Shown in pieces: positions 16,371-26,600 of a DNA stretch of 35,083 bases. The stretch's first letter is position 1. Every line of letters starts with the position of its first letter. The notes below the pieces were generated by a model, which was not told where the DNA came from, ran no database searches, and saw only the letters and a program-made list of their open reading frames with translations. Both the position numbers and the translations under genes were made by a program. Source of the DNA: an uncultured Saprospiraceae bacterium (lineage in GTDB: Bacteria > Bacteroidota > Bacteroidia > Chitinophagales > Saprospiraceae); assembly GCA_937924035.1 (NCBI GenBank), contig CALDTK010000159.1:1-35083 (forward strand), written 5' to 3'.

Positions 16371-16399
16371 TTTCAGTAATATTTCTGAAATTATTTCAG
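16371..16399. repeat. Alternating TTTCAG/CTGAAA palindromes
   Basis: TTTCAG (16371-16376), CTGAAA (16385-16390) and TTTCAG (16394-16399) form two overlapping perfect inverted repeats. They lie about 100 bp past the last aromatic gene. They could be an operator or weak hairpins; no function is shown. Confidence 0.3.
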
Positions 16400-16523
16400 C
16401 AGCCTTTCTTAGATTGCCGGCACATCAGACTGGATACCAATTACTTACCTACATATTCCGTAGATGAGTAGCGGAATTCATAGATGTGACCAAATTCCGT
16501 CTACACGTCTTTAAACTGCACCC

Positions 16524-16554
16524 TTGATTTATATCAAGGCAGTGTATACTATTG
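16524..16554 (+). promoter_or_regulatory. Candidate Bacteroidota promoter upstream of a small ORF
   Basis: TTG (16524-16526) and TACTATTG (16547-16554) are 20 bp apart. The second matches TAnnTTTG at all but one position and the spacing suits the Bacteroidota consensus. Transcription would begin about 24 nt before the ATG at 16585. Confidence 0.4.
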
Positions 16555-16584
16555 ATTGGGATTTAACTACACAAGAGCTAAAAT

Positions 16585-16680
16585 ATGGTCATCTTCTACA
16601 TCTTAATCGGAGCGTTTTTACTTGGAGCAGGCGCCGTGGCTGGAGCAAATTTGAAGAGTGGAACTACGAGGAGACGGTAG
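16585..16680 (+). CDS. Possible 31-residue single-span membrane peptide
   Basis: An ATG-started frame of 31 codons ends with TAG. The product begins MVIFYILIGAFLLGAGAVAG, a hydrophobic helix with repeated small residues (Gly/Ala zipper), and ends in a short polar basic tail (GTTRRR). A promoter-like sequence is placed correctly upstream. It resembles no family I can name. It could be a genuine small membrane protein, a leftover N-terminus of a larger gene, or chance. Confidence 0.35.
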   Translation: MVIFYILIGAFLLGAGAVAGANLKSGTTRRR

Positions 16681-16721
16681 TCACTAAATTGTTATTAAGA
16701 GGATCAATCGATCTTTACTTT

Positions 16722-19712
16722 TCAATTCTCGGCGCTCCTGAGCGACGGATGCAGATACAGTTTCCCTTTCTTCTTACAAAAAGATGTTTGCTGACAACTT
16801 TTAGGGCTATCTGGCTTATCAGTAAGTATACCAGTTCTTTTGTTGTACAAAACCGACGTCAACGTCTCTGATTCGAGGACAGTTGCTCCCTTACTAACTC
16901 GAGTAGGAAACATTTGATCAAAAGTAGATGAAGAGAACGGCAGGTAAGAGGTAAAAAATTTCCTAAGCGTTGGCATTTGCTCAGCAATATCATCTAAGCC
17001 AAACATCGTTCTTCGCGAACCGTTCTCGACCCGAACCGCTATCGGGTCAATTTCGCCATTCCGATCGTAATCTGCTAAGTGCAATTCGAGCTTCTGATCA
17101 GGATGTTCAACCAATAGGTTATTGTAACCGACGTTATGAAACAAGATTAGACTATCATTGAAGGGGCATATCGATGTCCACAATCCTTTCAATCCTATAA
17201 ATTCTTGATTCACCTTCCCAGCCGAATCATCGAACCATCTTTTCTCAACTGGGGCCCATAATCTAGCAATATAAGTTGTGTCCTTATCGGTGTATACATC
17301 CGTTACTTGAGTCTGCGGAACAGAAATTGACTGTTTGATTAGTTTATAAGTAAAAACATTCAAACTCTTATCGTCTTCAGCAGCACTTGGATTAGTGTAA
17401 GAATCCGACTCTTCAAGAATATAGACTTGAGAAGCATAAGAATTTAGAGAAGGCTGAATCAAGAACTTTCCTGACTTTCCTTGTATTGATGAAACATTTC
17501 GAAACTGTTGTTTAAAAGCAGAATGCTGTTCAATTACTACTTGACCTGATTTCTTATTTTGAAGTATAAAAAGTCTAAAAGAACCATCAACAACTTTCTG
17601 AGCTACCAACAATCTAAGAGATTCTTGAGATTCAGAAACATCAAAACCAGGCTCCAAGGAGTTAAGACTCCTACCATTTGAAAGTTGTTCTACAAAAGCA
17701 ACGTTTTTTATAAGGGTATCATTTAGAGTAAGTGTTCCATCAGCAAGTTTAGCGACGATAGTCCCCACGTTAAAATAACGAGGAAGGTCAGAAGCCTTCG
17801 AATCAGGCAGGTAAATAAGAGGTTGTAGTGGGTTTTCAAAAAAGAAATCTGTAGCTGCAGAATTCTGCTTTGTCAGCTGTATATCTAGAATTGTATTTAG
17901 CTGAGAGCGTTTTACCACCTTGCCTTTTTGATGAGATATCGTAATCGTACCTTCAGCAACACCCTCATAAACTGAACTAGTACCGTCTGGCCATGTAACA
18001 GTTACTTTAGCACTTTCATGACCACGAGGGAGAGTAACCAAATTACTAGATATAGCGCTAGATTGAAAACCAGTCACTGGTTGAACGACAATAAGTCGTT
18101 CCCAATCTGAATCTGTTTCGATGCGAATTTTTGCACCTATCGCGTAAGGATTAGCAGCTGAGCCTTTTAGCTCTATGTTTATAGTTGTGTGAGTACTATC
18201 GATCTTTGAAGCAGTATTCTCAAATAATTGAGCAGGAGCATTCACATTATTTGTAATCAGATCAAGATCTCCATCATTATCTAGATCTAGTGCTAAAGCC
18301 GCAGTGGAAGATCCAGGCGCACCAAGGCCCAACGCACTCGCAACGTTCTTCAGTGGTTGAGCCACATCAGAACCTAAGTACAGATGGTTAGCAACTTGGC
18401 CTGAAGGCATTAGATTCGCTAAATCCAAATTACTTGCATTTCTTTGAATGGCTTTTGCTGAAGTAAATTTTAAATAATCTAAATCATTTGGGCGCTGCCA
18501 AATACCATTTGCAATAAAAATATCTTGCCTACCATCAAGATTAAAGTCAGCGATAAGTGGGGACCAACTCCAATCTGTTGAGTGGATACCATACAAAATT
18601 GCACTTTCACTGTATTGATTATCACATGACAGATGAAGCACATTTCTTGCTTGCTGATCTAAAAAACCGAGTTGACGTTGACGTTCAAATTGTCTTGGAT
18701 CTGAATCACCAGCACTTGACTTTCGGATACTATCACTCGCCGGTCGCATATCCAAGGTTAATAAATCGAGTTTCCCGTCACTATTTATATCTGCAGCAAC
18801 ATTCCCCATAGAAAATTTTGAGCTGAAAGGAAAGGTGCTAGCAATCGATTCTACAAAACTTCCATTTCCTTGATTGACGTAGAAATAATCATTTTCATTG
18901 AAATCGTTTGAGGCATAAATTTCTGGGAACCGATCCCCAGTAAAGTCTGCGACTGCAAGCCCTAGACCATAACCTAGGCGACTCTGATAAATTCCCGAAC
19001 TGGCAGAAGAATTTACAAAAAGTCCATTTTCAGACTGCAGGTACAATCTATCCCCAGAAAGCGGGTTAGAAGCCCTTCGCATACTCGTATCAATTCTTCG
19101 CTCGGTATCATGAATCGAATGATTGAGTAAATAAGCATCAAGATCACCATCCCCGTCAAAATCAGAAAATGCAGTTTGAGTAGCCAAACCTGAAAAATCT
19201 AAACCGAAATCAACGGCACGTTCACTAAAAGAACCAGTACCATCATTTATATATAGCTCATTTCGTCCTATTAATCCCGCGACACCACTCACCTTATTAA
19301 CATACAAATCAAGATCACCATCAGCATCAATATCTACAAAAGCTGCACCGCTTGACCAATCTTTAGCCATGGACAACCCAGAAGACGCTGTAATATCACG
19401 AAACTGAAGATTACCTTGATTCAGGAAAAGAGCATCAGCGCCCTGATTAGCAGTGAAATATAAGTCAATTAGACCATCATTATTGATGTCACCAGCAGCA
19501 ATGCCTCCTCCATTATAATAATAGAGGTAGGTAATAATGTTGAGTTCTTCAGTTGGAAAGAGCTGGTTCCTAAACTTGATGCCAGATTGATCTGCAGAGA
19601 CTTCTGAAAAAATAATAGAAGATTCTCTTGAAATCAATTTATTCTCATTCTTCTCGCAGGACCAAGCGAAAACAATCAATAAGGTAAAAAGGCAAATGAT
19701 CTTATAGCTCAT
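16722..19712 (-). CDS. FG-GAP/VCBS-repeat, ASPIC/UnbV-type surface lipoprotein (third copy, short)
   Basis: The 996-residue product starts with a lipoprotein signal (lipobox FAWSC, Cys19). It then has the shared head YYYNGGGIAAGDINNDG and FG-GAP/VCBS blades with at least eight calcium-loop motifs of the D-x-D/N-x-D-G type, such as DIDADGDLD and DLDNDGDLD. An ASPIC/UnbV region lies near residues 515-575 (IGAKIRIETD ... TVTWPDGTSS). A probable outer-membrane beta-propeller adhesin or binding protein is inferred; no catalytic residues are known for the family. Against its two neighbours it is about 100 residues shorter: the alignment stops after GKLYLHPS, where they continue with a final GGN...KPE-type module. 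It overlaps the upstream paralogue by 11 nt. It is the last gene of the unit. Confidence 0.88.
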   Translation of the reverse strand: MSYKIICLFTLLIVFAWSCEKNENKLISRESSIIFSEVSADQSGIKFRNQLFPTEELNIITYLYYYNGGGIAAGDINNDGLIDLYFTANQGADALFLNQGNLQFRDITASSGLSMAKDWSSGAAFVDIDADGDLDLYVNKVSGVAGLIGRNELYINDGTGSFSERAVDFGLDFSGLATQTAFSDFDGDGDLDAYLLNHSIHDTERRIDTSMRRASNPLSGDRLYLQSENGLFVNSSASSGIYQSRLGYGLGLAVADFTGDRFPEIYASNDFNENDYFYVNQGNGSFVESIASTFPFSSKFSMGNVAADINSDGKLDLLTLDMRPASDSIRKSSAGDSDPRQFERQRQLGFLDQQARNVLHLSCDNQYSESAILYGIHSTDWSWSPLIADFNLDGRQDIFIANGIWQRPNDLDYLKFTSAKAIQRNASNLDLANLMPSGQVANHLYLGSDVAQPLKNVASALGLGAPGSSTAALALDLDNDGDLDLITNNVNAPAQLFENTASKIDSTHTTINIELKGSAANPYAIGAKIRIETDSDWERLIVVQPVTGFQSSAISSNLVTLPRGHESAKVTVTWPDGTSSVYEGVAEGTITISHQKGKVVKRSQLNTILDIQLTKQNSAATDFFFENPLQPLIYLPDSKASDLPRYFNVGTIVAKLADGTLTLNDTLIKNVAFVEQLSNGRSLNSLEPGFDVSESQESLRLLVAQKVVDGSFRLFILQNKKSGQVVIEQHSAFKQQFRNVSSIQGKSGKFLIQPSLNSYASQVYILEESDSYTNPSAAEDDKSLNVFTYKLIKQSISVPQTQVTDVYTDKDTTYIARLWAPVEKRWFDDSAGKVNQEFIGLKGLWTSICPFNDSLILFHNVGYNNLLVEHPDQKLELHLADYDRNGEIDPIAVRVENGSRRTMFGLDDIAEQMPTLRKFFTSYLPFSSSTFDQMFPTRVSKGATVLESETLTSVLYNKRTGILTDKPDSPKSCQQTSFCKKKGKLYLHPSLRSAEN

Positions 19713-22700
19713 CCTTATTCACTCTAAAAATGAGAGGAAAATCATTATTTCTTGCAATTAGTATATGAGGGGTTTTTTGGATTGTGATCGTTTTGATATC
19801 GCGTACTTCACCTTGAATATCAAGACCAAGTTTTGACGATTCTGCTATGTGCATTACAGAATCCCGAAAACCAAGAGATATCCCCCTACTCGCATCGTAT
19901 CTACCGAACTCAGGTTTGACTGCATGCAAATTGCCTCCAGCCAAATAAGTTCCAGTTTCTTGAGGAATCGGACAGAAAGAGTAAAATGTAGAGAGTTGAC
20001 CTTTAAACGAAAACGGACGGAAACTGAATTTTCCGTTATCATTCAAAAGTACTCCTGAGCGCAGTTCAGAAGCTTGATACTGGATTGAATTTTCCAATTG
20101 TTCTTCCGAAAAAATATCTTCTACACTTTTACCGTGATAGCTGTCGTACTTTAAAAATCTCTTTTTTAATCCAGGCATTTGCATCACTAAATCGTGTCTT
20201 AAAGCTATCGGCAAACTAGTGTCTCCCAAATAACGGCTTAGCATTTGCTCTGGAGTACCATTCCGATCGAAATCCGAAACTAGTAGAGTGACTGGTTGCT
20301 GAGGTGTGGCCCTAAATCGGCTATTGAGACCATGATTGCCAAGAAGAATATCAAGATCTCCATCATTATCTACATCAGATACATGCATGTTCGTCCACCA
20401 CCCTGATAAAGAATCAGGTAGTTCAATGTCAGCAGTCAAAGTACTGGAAGAAGCCTTGAACACAATAGGGGCCTGCCAATCACGCAGAACGAATAATTCA
20501 ACGCTCCCATCGCCGTTTAAATCAACGAATTCAGCGTCAGTAACCATCCCTAAATTCAGAAAAGCATCTGGATAAGTGGCACTAAATTTTCCATTTCTGT
20601 TTATCAATAAAGTGGACTGATCTGGTACTCCATACAAAAACGGTTGCATGCGGGAACCTCTAAACAAGTCGATATCCCCATCAGCATCGAAGTCACCTAG
20701 CGCATAACAACTCGTAAAACCAAACTCACGAGGCCAAACGTCTCTTGGCGCAGCAGAATAATGTCCCTTACCATCGTTGATGTACAAACGATCAATCAGA
20801 TTCACGCTGGCACTAGAAAATTCTGATCCACCAGACGCTACCAATAAATCCAAGTCCCCATCTGTATCAAAGTCGAAGAAGTGAGCATCCACATCCTCAC
20901 TTCCAGCATCCTTAAGTATAGCTTCTGATGTGTCGTCCTCAAATTTACCATCTTTCGTCTGTTTGAAGAGATGACCTGGCTGACCTTTTGCACCGCCAAT
21001 GTAGAAGTCATCTTTCCCATCTCCAGAAACGTCACCAACGGCGAGACAAGGACCCTGGGTAGAAAGCATTTGATAAGTCAAACGCTCACGATCAAAATCT
21101 ACGTGAAGATTTTCGGTGTGCTTTATTGATATTCCTAGGTTTCGCGCATCGACCTTTTGAAAATTTTGAACGTAAGAATCTACTGCCTCAATTTGATTGG
21201 GAATCACCTTTTCAACTTCATTCTCTGCGATGGTCATCGCACCGGCTTTTATATTTGTCAGAGTAGAGGTTTCACCTTGTGGCCAATGAATGATTAATGT
21301 ATCAATTACACTAGAGGTGCCAAGACCGAAAAAGAGTCTTGGATCCATACTTGACTGAAACCCTCGTGTTGGGACTAACTCAGAACTAATTCGCCGATCT
21401 CCTACTACAGCCTCGACTCTTGCTCCCACAGCGTAGGTATTTTTTTGAGCACCTTTTAAAGTGAGAATAAAGGAAAAATGAGAGCTATCGGGCGGAGTTT
21501 CGTTTCTATATACCCATGCTTCTTCGTTAACATTATTAACGACCAAATCAAGATCACCGTCGTTATCTAAATCGCCATATGCAGAACCATTGCTAAAACC
21601 TAGATCATCTAAACCGAATTCCTTACCAGCGGCGACCATTGCATTTTCACCTATATTCTTAAAAAATACATTTGGTACAGGCTCGCTCGGGATTAAGTCA
21701 ACAAGCAATTTAAAGTCGACTTTTCCGCTAGCAGTGACCCGTCTCTTTGTTTCATTACTTGAAAGAAATGCTATATAATCTTGATTAGTTAAGTCTTGAT
21801 ATATTCCGTTAGCGATAAAAATATCACGATCTCCATCGCTGTCCAAATCGACCATTAATGCACCCCAGCTCCAGTCGCTAGCGTCAACCCCGACAGCTCT
21901 ACCAACTTCAGCGAATGTGCCATCACCACGATTCAGCTGGAGCGTGTTACGAGTAAATTGATGGTAATATCCATTATTAAGTTTATTGACATAATTGTCC
22001 CAACTTTCAAAGGTTGTATTCATTTTAAGACGTTTGTCCGTGGCCGGAAGCATGTCTGTAACAAATATTTCTGGGAAGGCATCACCATTCAAATCGGCCA
22101 TATCTGCACCCATCGAGGCAGCACTTATCGAACTGATTTGCTCTGGAAGGCTTTCTTCAAATGTTCCATCTCCATTGTTGATATACAAATAATCACGCTC
22201 AAAAAAATCATTCGAAACATAAATATCAAGCCAGCCGTCAAGGTCGACGTCTCCAACCGTTACTCCAAGCCCAAATCCAATAACGCTTCCTAAAATTCCA
22301 GCTTCGGAACTAACGTCTTCAAAATAACCATCATTATTTCTAAATAGCTTATCGCCTCCAATAGAATCTCTAATTGGACGTAAATTATCTGACAAGTTAA
22401 AGCTCGTAATTGCTCGAAAAGAGTTGTTTAGGAGATAAACATCGAGATCTCCATCATGATCATAGTCAAAAAAAGCTGCGTGTGTGCTATACCCCTTGTC
22501 AGCTAAGCCAAATTCTTGAGCCGCTTCTTGAAATTTCCCTTCGCCAAGGTTTATGAAAAGCTCGTTTGCTCGGTCGTCATTCTCGGCACGTCCCGAATTA
22601 CAGACATAGATATCGAGGAGACCATCTGAATTAATGTCAACCATTGCCACTCCAGTGCTCCACCCTCTCGTGCCTGCTACCCCTGATTCTTCAGTAATAT

Positions 22701-23010
22701 CTTTAAATCGAAAATCTCCTTGATTCAGATAAAGCCTGTTCGATGACATGTTGGAAGTAAGAAAGACATCTGACAATCCATCATTATTAATATCTCCTAG
22801 AGCTACGCCCCCTCCATTGTAAAAATTTCTATAAGTATAGATATTGAACTCTTCATCATGAACTAAATCGTTGCGGAACGAGATTCCCGTGTACTCACTA
22901 CTTAGTCTGTGCATGACTGTTGTGGTATGCACATTAGACCTCTCACAGGACTCAAAACAAAGTAAACTGACAATTAGGACTATGCACCACCTAAGGAATT
23001 TACTCTGCAT
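19702..23010 (-). CDS. FG-GAP/VCBS-repeat, ASPIC/UnbV-type surface lipoprotein (second copy)
   Basis: The 1102-residue product has a type II signal peptide (lipobox CFESC, Cys22), so it is lipid-anchored, probably on the outer membrane. The head YNGGGVALGDINNDG is followed by two groups of FG-GAP blades with about thirteen calcium-loop motifs (for example DINSDGLLD, DYDHDGDLD, DLDNDGDLD, DFDADGDID). Between the groups, near residues 520-585, is the ASPIC/UnbV region with ELVPTRGFQSSMDPRLFFGLG and IIHWPQGE. A last module (about 985-1102) contains YLAGGN and KPEFGRYDAS. It is paralogous to its two neighbours in the unit. Both junctions are 11-nt overlaps of the ATGNNNNNTAA form. The ligand is unknown. 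Confidence 0.92.
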   Translation of the reverse strand: MQSKFLRWCIVLIVSLLCFESCERSNVHTTTVMHRLSSEYTGISFRNDLVHDEEFNIYTYRNFYNGGGVALGDINNDGLSDVFLTSNMSSNRLYLNQGDFRFKDITEESGVAGTRGWSTGVAMVDINSDGLLDIYVCNSGRAENDDRANELFINLGEGKFQEAAQEFGLADKGYSTHAAFFDYDHDGDLDVYLLNNSFRAITSFNLSDNLRPIRDSIGGDKLFRNNDGYFEDVSSEAGILGSVIGFGLGVTVGDVDLDGWLDIYVSNDFFERDYLYINNGDGTFEESLPEQISSISAASMGADMADLNGDAFPEIFVTDMLPATDKRLKMNTTFESWDNYVNKLNNGYYHQFTRNTLQLNRGDGTFAEVGRAVGVDASDWSWGALMVDLDSDGDRDIFIANGIYQDLTNQDYIAFLSSNETKRRVTASGKVDFKLLVDLIPSEPVPNVFFKNIGENAMVAAGKEFGLDDLGFSNGSAYGDLDNDGDLDLVVNNVNEEAWVYRNETPPDSSHFSFILTLKGAQKNTYAVGARVEAVVGDRRISSELVPTRGFQSSMDPRLFFGLGTSSVIDTLIIHWPQGETSTLTNIKAGAMTIAENEVEKVIPNQIEAVDSYVQNFQKVDARNLGISIKHTENLHVDFDRERLTYQMLSTQGPCLAVGDVSGDGKDDFYIGGAKGQPGHLFKQTKDGKFEDDTSEAILKDAGSEDVDAHFFDFDTDGDLDLLVASGGSEFSSASVNLIDRLYINDGKGHYSAAPRDVWPREFGFTSCYALGDFDADGDIDLFRGSRMQPFLYGVPDQSTLLINRNGKFSATYPDAFLNLGMVTDAEFVDLNGDGSVELFVLRDWQAPIVFKASSSTLTADIELPDSLSGWWTNMHVSDVDNDGDLDILLGNHGLNSRFRATPQQPVTLLVSDFDRNGTPEQMLSRYLGDTSLPIALRHDLVMQMPGLKKRFLKYDSYHGKSVEDIFSEEQLENSIQYQASELRSGVLLNDNGKFSFRPFSFKGQLSTFYSFCPIPQETGTYLAGGNLHAVKPEFGRYDASRGISLGFRDSVMHIAESSKLGLDIQGEVRDIKTITIQKTPHILIARNNDFPLIFRVNKDEL

Positions 23011-23617
23011 TCTTCTTAACTTGAAAGATCGGAGAAACGGTTTCTTTTGTGGTTAATAGATCTTGACCTGTTCGAACTTCCTCAGATGCCTGAGTAAGAT
23101 CTTCGAATTCGAAATTTACAAACTGTTCAAACGAAGACCTCACTACAATCCTCCTGTTATGGTCAGTTTTGACGTAAGTCTCAATAGGTGCATCAATTAC
23201 TAACTCGAACGGTGACCCAGTTAGCTCATCCTCGAAGTACTCAATGACTTTCGGAAGAAGGGAATCAGGACTTAAGTTTTGAGACCATGGACTCCAGCTC
23301 AGTGAATAAACTCGGCCAGGCAGTGCGACGATCTTAGAATTTTCGTCAAACCGAGGAAAATACTCTATCCTACTGAAGCTGTCGATGTAATGCACTGGAA
23401 GTTCCTGCTGCACGTAGTTGCCTAAGCCATCTTTCATGTTTCCAAGCCTCTGTTGCGACATGCAGTGGGCATAAAAATCCTCTCGACTCATTCCAAAAGA
23501 TAGGCCACCAATCAAATTATCCTCACGCTGCTGAAAAGTAGTTGATTCAAAAGTACATGCTACCATTAAGGATGCTAGCAAAAAAAACCAGACTTGAGGA
23601 GTCACTTTAGAATTCAT
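23000..23617 (-). CDS. Small lipoprotein of unknown function within the FG-GAP unit
   Basis: The frame is open up to 23650 (TTG), but the ATG at 23617 gives a canonical lipoprotein signal, MNSKVTPQVWFFLLASLMVAC, and the same 11-nt overlap seen at the other two junctions, so I choose it (205 residues). The mature part has a conserved-looking patch LSFGMSREDFYAHC early on, SWSPWSQ in the middle, and ETYVKTDHNRRIVVRSS late. I have a memory of similar Bacteroidota lipoproteins with GMSxxDFYxHC and VKxDxNRRI patches, but no named family. It has no repeats or catalytic motif. Its place between two giant FG-GAP proteins suggests a partner or assembly role; that is inference. Confidence 0.75.
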   Translation of the reverse strand: MNSKVTPQVWFFLLASLMVACTFESTTFQQREDNLIGGLSFGMSREDFYAHCMSQQRLGNMKDGLGNYVQQELPVHYIDSFSRIEYFPRFDENSKIVALPGRVYSLSWSPWSQNLSPDSLLPKVIEYFEDELTGSPFELVIDAPIETYVKTDHNRRIVVRSSFEQFVNFEFEDLTQASEEVRTGQDLLTTKETVSPIFQVKKNAE

Positions 23618-26600
23618 AGTGCAGGATGGAATCATTATTTTGGACTGCAAGGATAGAACTATCTATAACGAAAAGTGCTCTTGTCTCTCCAAATAGTGGA
23701 GGAAATCTCCATGGAATGATTTTCATATCACCCTGGGCTTCGAATTCAACAGTTGAACCAACACTCCCTGATTGACCTCCTATCTCAGGTTTGAACCTTG
23801 TGTAGTTCCCTCCAATGAATACTTGTCCACCACCTATACTATCTGGAAGATAAGCAAACGCCCTCGCGCAACTCGTTTGAGCCTCGGGAGGAAACGGAGT
23901 AAAATCAAGCTTGCGTTCAGATACTTGAAGTATACCAGACTGTAACTCTGTTACCTTTCTTACATCAAGAAGGCGAGTAGTATCAATGATTGCAAAGGGA
24001 TTTGCGGTTGCATAGGATTCAAAACGAGGAAATTTTTTCCTTAGGCTAGGTACCTGACTAACGAGGTCTAGAAGTTGATGAATCACAGTCTCTTCACCTC
24101 CCATCCAGCAGGTTGTGATCTGTTCAACTTGACCATTGTTGTCAAAGTCCCCAATATACTGAGTCAGAGGCTCATCCTCTGACGCCAAGAAAATAGTGTT
24201 TAGGCCTAAGTTTCCAGCAACAAGTTCATCAATTCCATCGGCGTCGGTGTCTATGCTCATTAGAGCTCGCCATAGTCCATTCTTAGACTCAATGTTATGG
24301 ATAAGGCGTGCCTTATCGGTAGCTAGTACCGAAACAGGGCCGTATTCTTGAGCAATAGCCAAATGTGTACTTCCAGAACCAAAGAAATTACCAGTGACTG
24401 CTGCGCGAACGTTTGATAGTTTTCGAATTCGAGCACCTACTGAGTCGTTTGCTAAGGAGAAGTTTCCTGAACCATCATTAGCTAGAAGAAATGATTCTGC
24501 AGGTATGCCATATTGCCCAACGCGAAAGTGAGTACCAAAAAACAAATCATAGTCTCCATCTTGATCATAGTCCCATGGAGTAAGTGCACCGCAGCTAAAG
24601 CCAACAAGAGAGGGAAATGAACCTCGTTTTCCTGCCACCAATTTTCCTTCTTTATTCTCGTAGAGTCGAAGTCTTACAGAACCACTTATCTCAGGAGCTT
24701 CGTCCCCACCACTTGCGACAAATAAATCACTGTCGCCGTCGTTATCAATATCTATCCAAGTAGCGGCTACATCTTCAAAATCGCTGTCATTTTGAAAAGC
24801 TTCGGGAGTTATATCATTATACTCATTGTTTGCCCTTTCTATAAGCTTAGCAGCTTGGTTTGGACCACCTCCAATAAAAACCAAGGTAGAATGATCTTTT
24901 CTTAGACAGGCAGTCGCTGGTCCTTCTGACGAAAACATTTCAATTAGCAATGGATATCTATCAAAATCGTCATGTGCAGATTCTTGATGCTCCCAGTTAG
25001 AGATTGACCTCCATTTCTTAGCTGAGTCGGTTTTCAAAGCATTAGCCTTGGTAATTCCCGATACTTCTTTCACCACCTTAATATACTGGTTCGCAGATGT
25101 TTGTAGATACCTCTGAATAGCTCCATCTGGCCATACAACCTTTATACTATCAACAAATTGATGCTTATTAAGGCCAAATAAGATCCTATTATCGACAGTA
25201 CTCATGAAGCCTTTATAGGGTGACAGCTCTGCCGTTTGCCTTTCCCCATCTACCCAAATAATAATTTGTGTTCCAGTTGCGAAAAAATTTGCATAGCTAA
25301 GCGTATCATATAATTCAAAGCCTAAATAATTGGTACTACTCGGCTTGTCACCTGTCGTATGATTTTGGTAGATAAGAGGGAAATCACTGATCGTATTAAT
25401 TACTAAGTCTAAATCCCCGTCGTTATCTAGATCTCCATAGGCCGATCCATTACTAAAAGATGGAATGTCAAGTCCCCATGATCCAGTACTATCTGAAAAT
25501 CTTAATCCTTTATTCTCATTTCGAAATGCATAGTTGCTTAACGCCTCTGTTGGCATCGAATCTACTAGTCTCTCAATAACATTTTGACCAGAAGCTATCC
25601 ATGTTCTGATATTATCTGCGTTGGCAACAAAATGAATATAATCTTGATCTAGCAGATCTTTATAAATCCCATTAGCAACATATAGGTCACGCCACCCATC
25701 GTTATCTAAATCGACAGCTAGAGCTCCCCAGCTCCAATCTGTTGCTGCTACTCCGGCTTGCCTCGATACATCTACTAGTGCCTCTCCTTTAATGTTTTGT
25801 AACAGCGTATTCCTACTAAATTGCTTGTGATATCCTTTTGATTCAGCTAAAAAAAACTTATCCCAGCTTTCAAATTTTGTTTTTGATTTTAAACGTATTG
25901 CAGTTGCAGGTCTCATTTCTGTTACGAAAATCTCTGGATATGCATCTCCCGTCAAGTCAGCAACGTCAGCTCCCATGGCTCCTAGACTTAACTCTGGCGC
26001 TATCTCAGTTAGCCTTTCGGCAAAACTCCCATCGCCTTTATTAAGGTACAAGTAATCACGCTCAAAAAAGTCATTGGACACATAAATGTCTGGCCATGTA
26101 TCTTGATTAATGTCAGCTATGCTCACACCCAGTCCAAAACCAATATCGGAACCATAAATTCCGGCCGCTTCACTTACATCTGTAAACTTTAATCGCCCTG
26201 TCGGCACAAGTTCATTTCGATATAACCGATTTCCTCCCAAGCTATCGCGAATGTCTCTTTGCCCTTCTCTGATATCATATCCGCCGACCGATCGTATGCT
26301 ATTATTTAGAAGATACATATCAAGATCCCCATCTTTATCGAAATCGAAGAAAGCAGCCTGAACACTCAAACCGTAATCATTCACCCCTGCTTCCTCACTT
26401 ACATCCGTAAAGGTCCAATCACCATTGTTAATTCTTAGCTCGTTTCTCCGATTTGATCCGGTTGGCGGACCCGATTTACATAAGTACACGTCTAAGAGGC
26501 CATCACCATTTACATCTGCTAATGACACCCCACTTGTCCATGAGCCTTGACCAAGTAGACCTGAATTTTCACTTACATCCTCAAATTTCCAACTACCCAA

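Larger units (their letters stand above)
16271..16721. other. Intergenic region between the aromatic operon and the FG-GAP cluster
   Basis: About 450 bp separate the convergent units. It holds a short palindromic patch (16371-16399) and a possible promoter with a 31-codon open frame (16585-16680), both listed separately. No clear terminator for either flanking unit was seen. It is the left border of the accessory block and could be a past junction. Confidence 0.5.

Noticed and set aside
26012-26026. CCTTTCGGCAAAAC in the first FG-GAP gene as a motif copy
   Set aside because: It differs at two or more positions, including the central GCG, and stands alone in the block.
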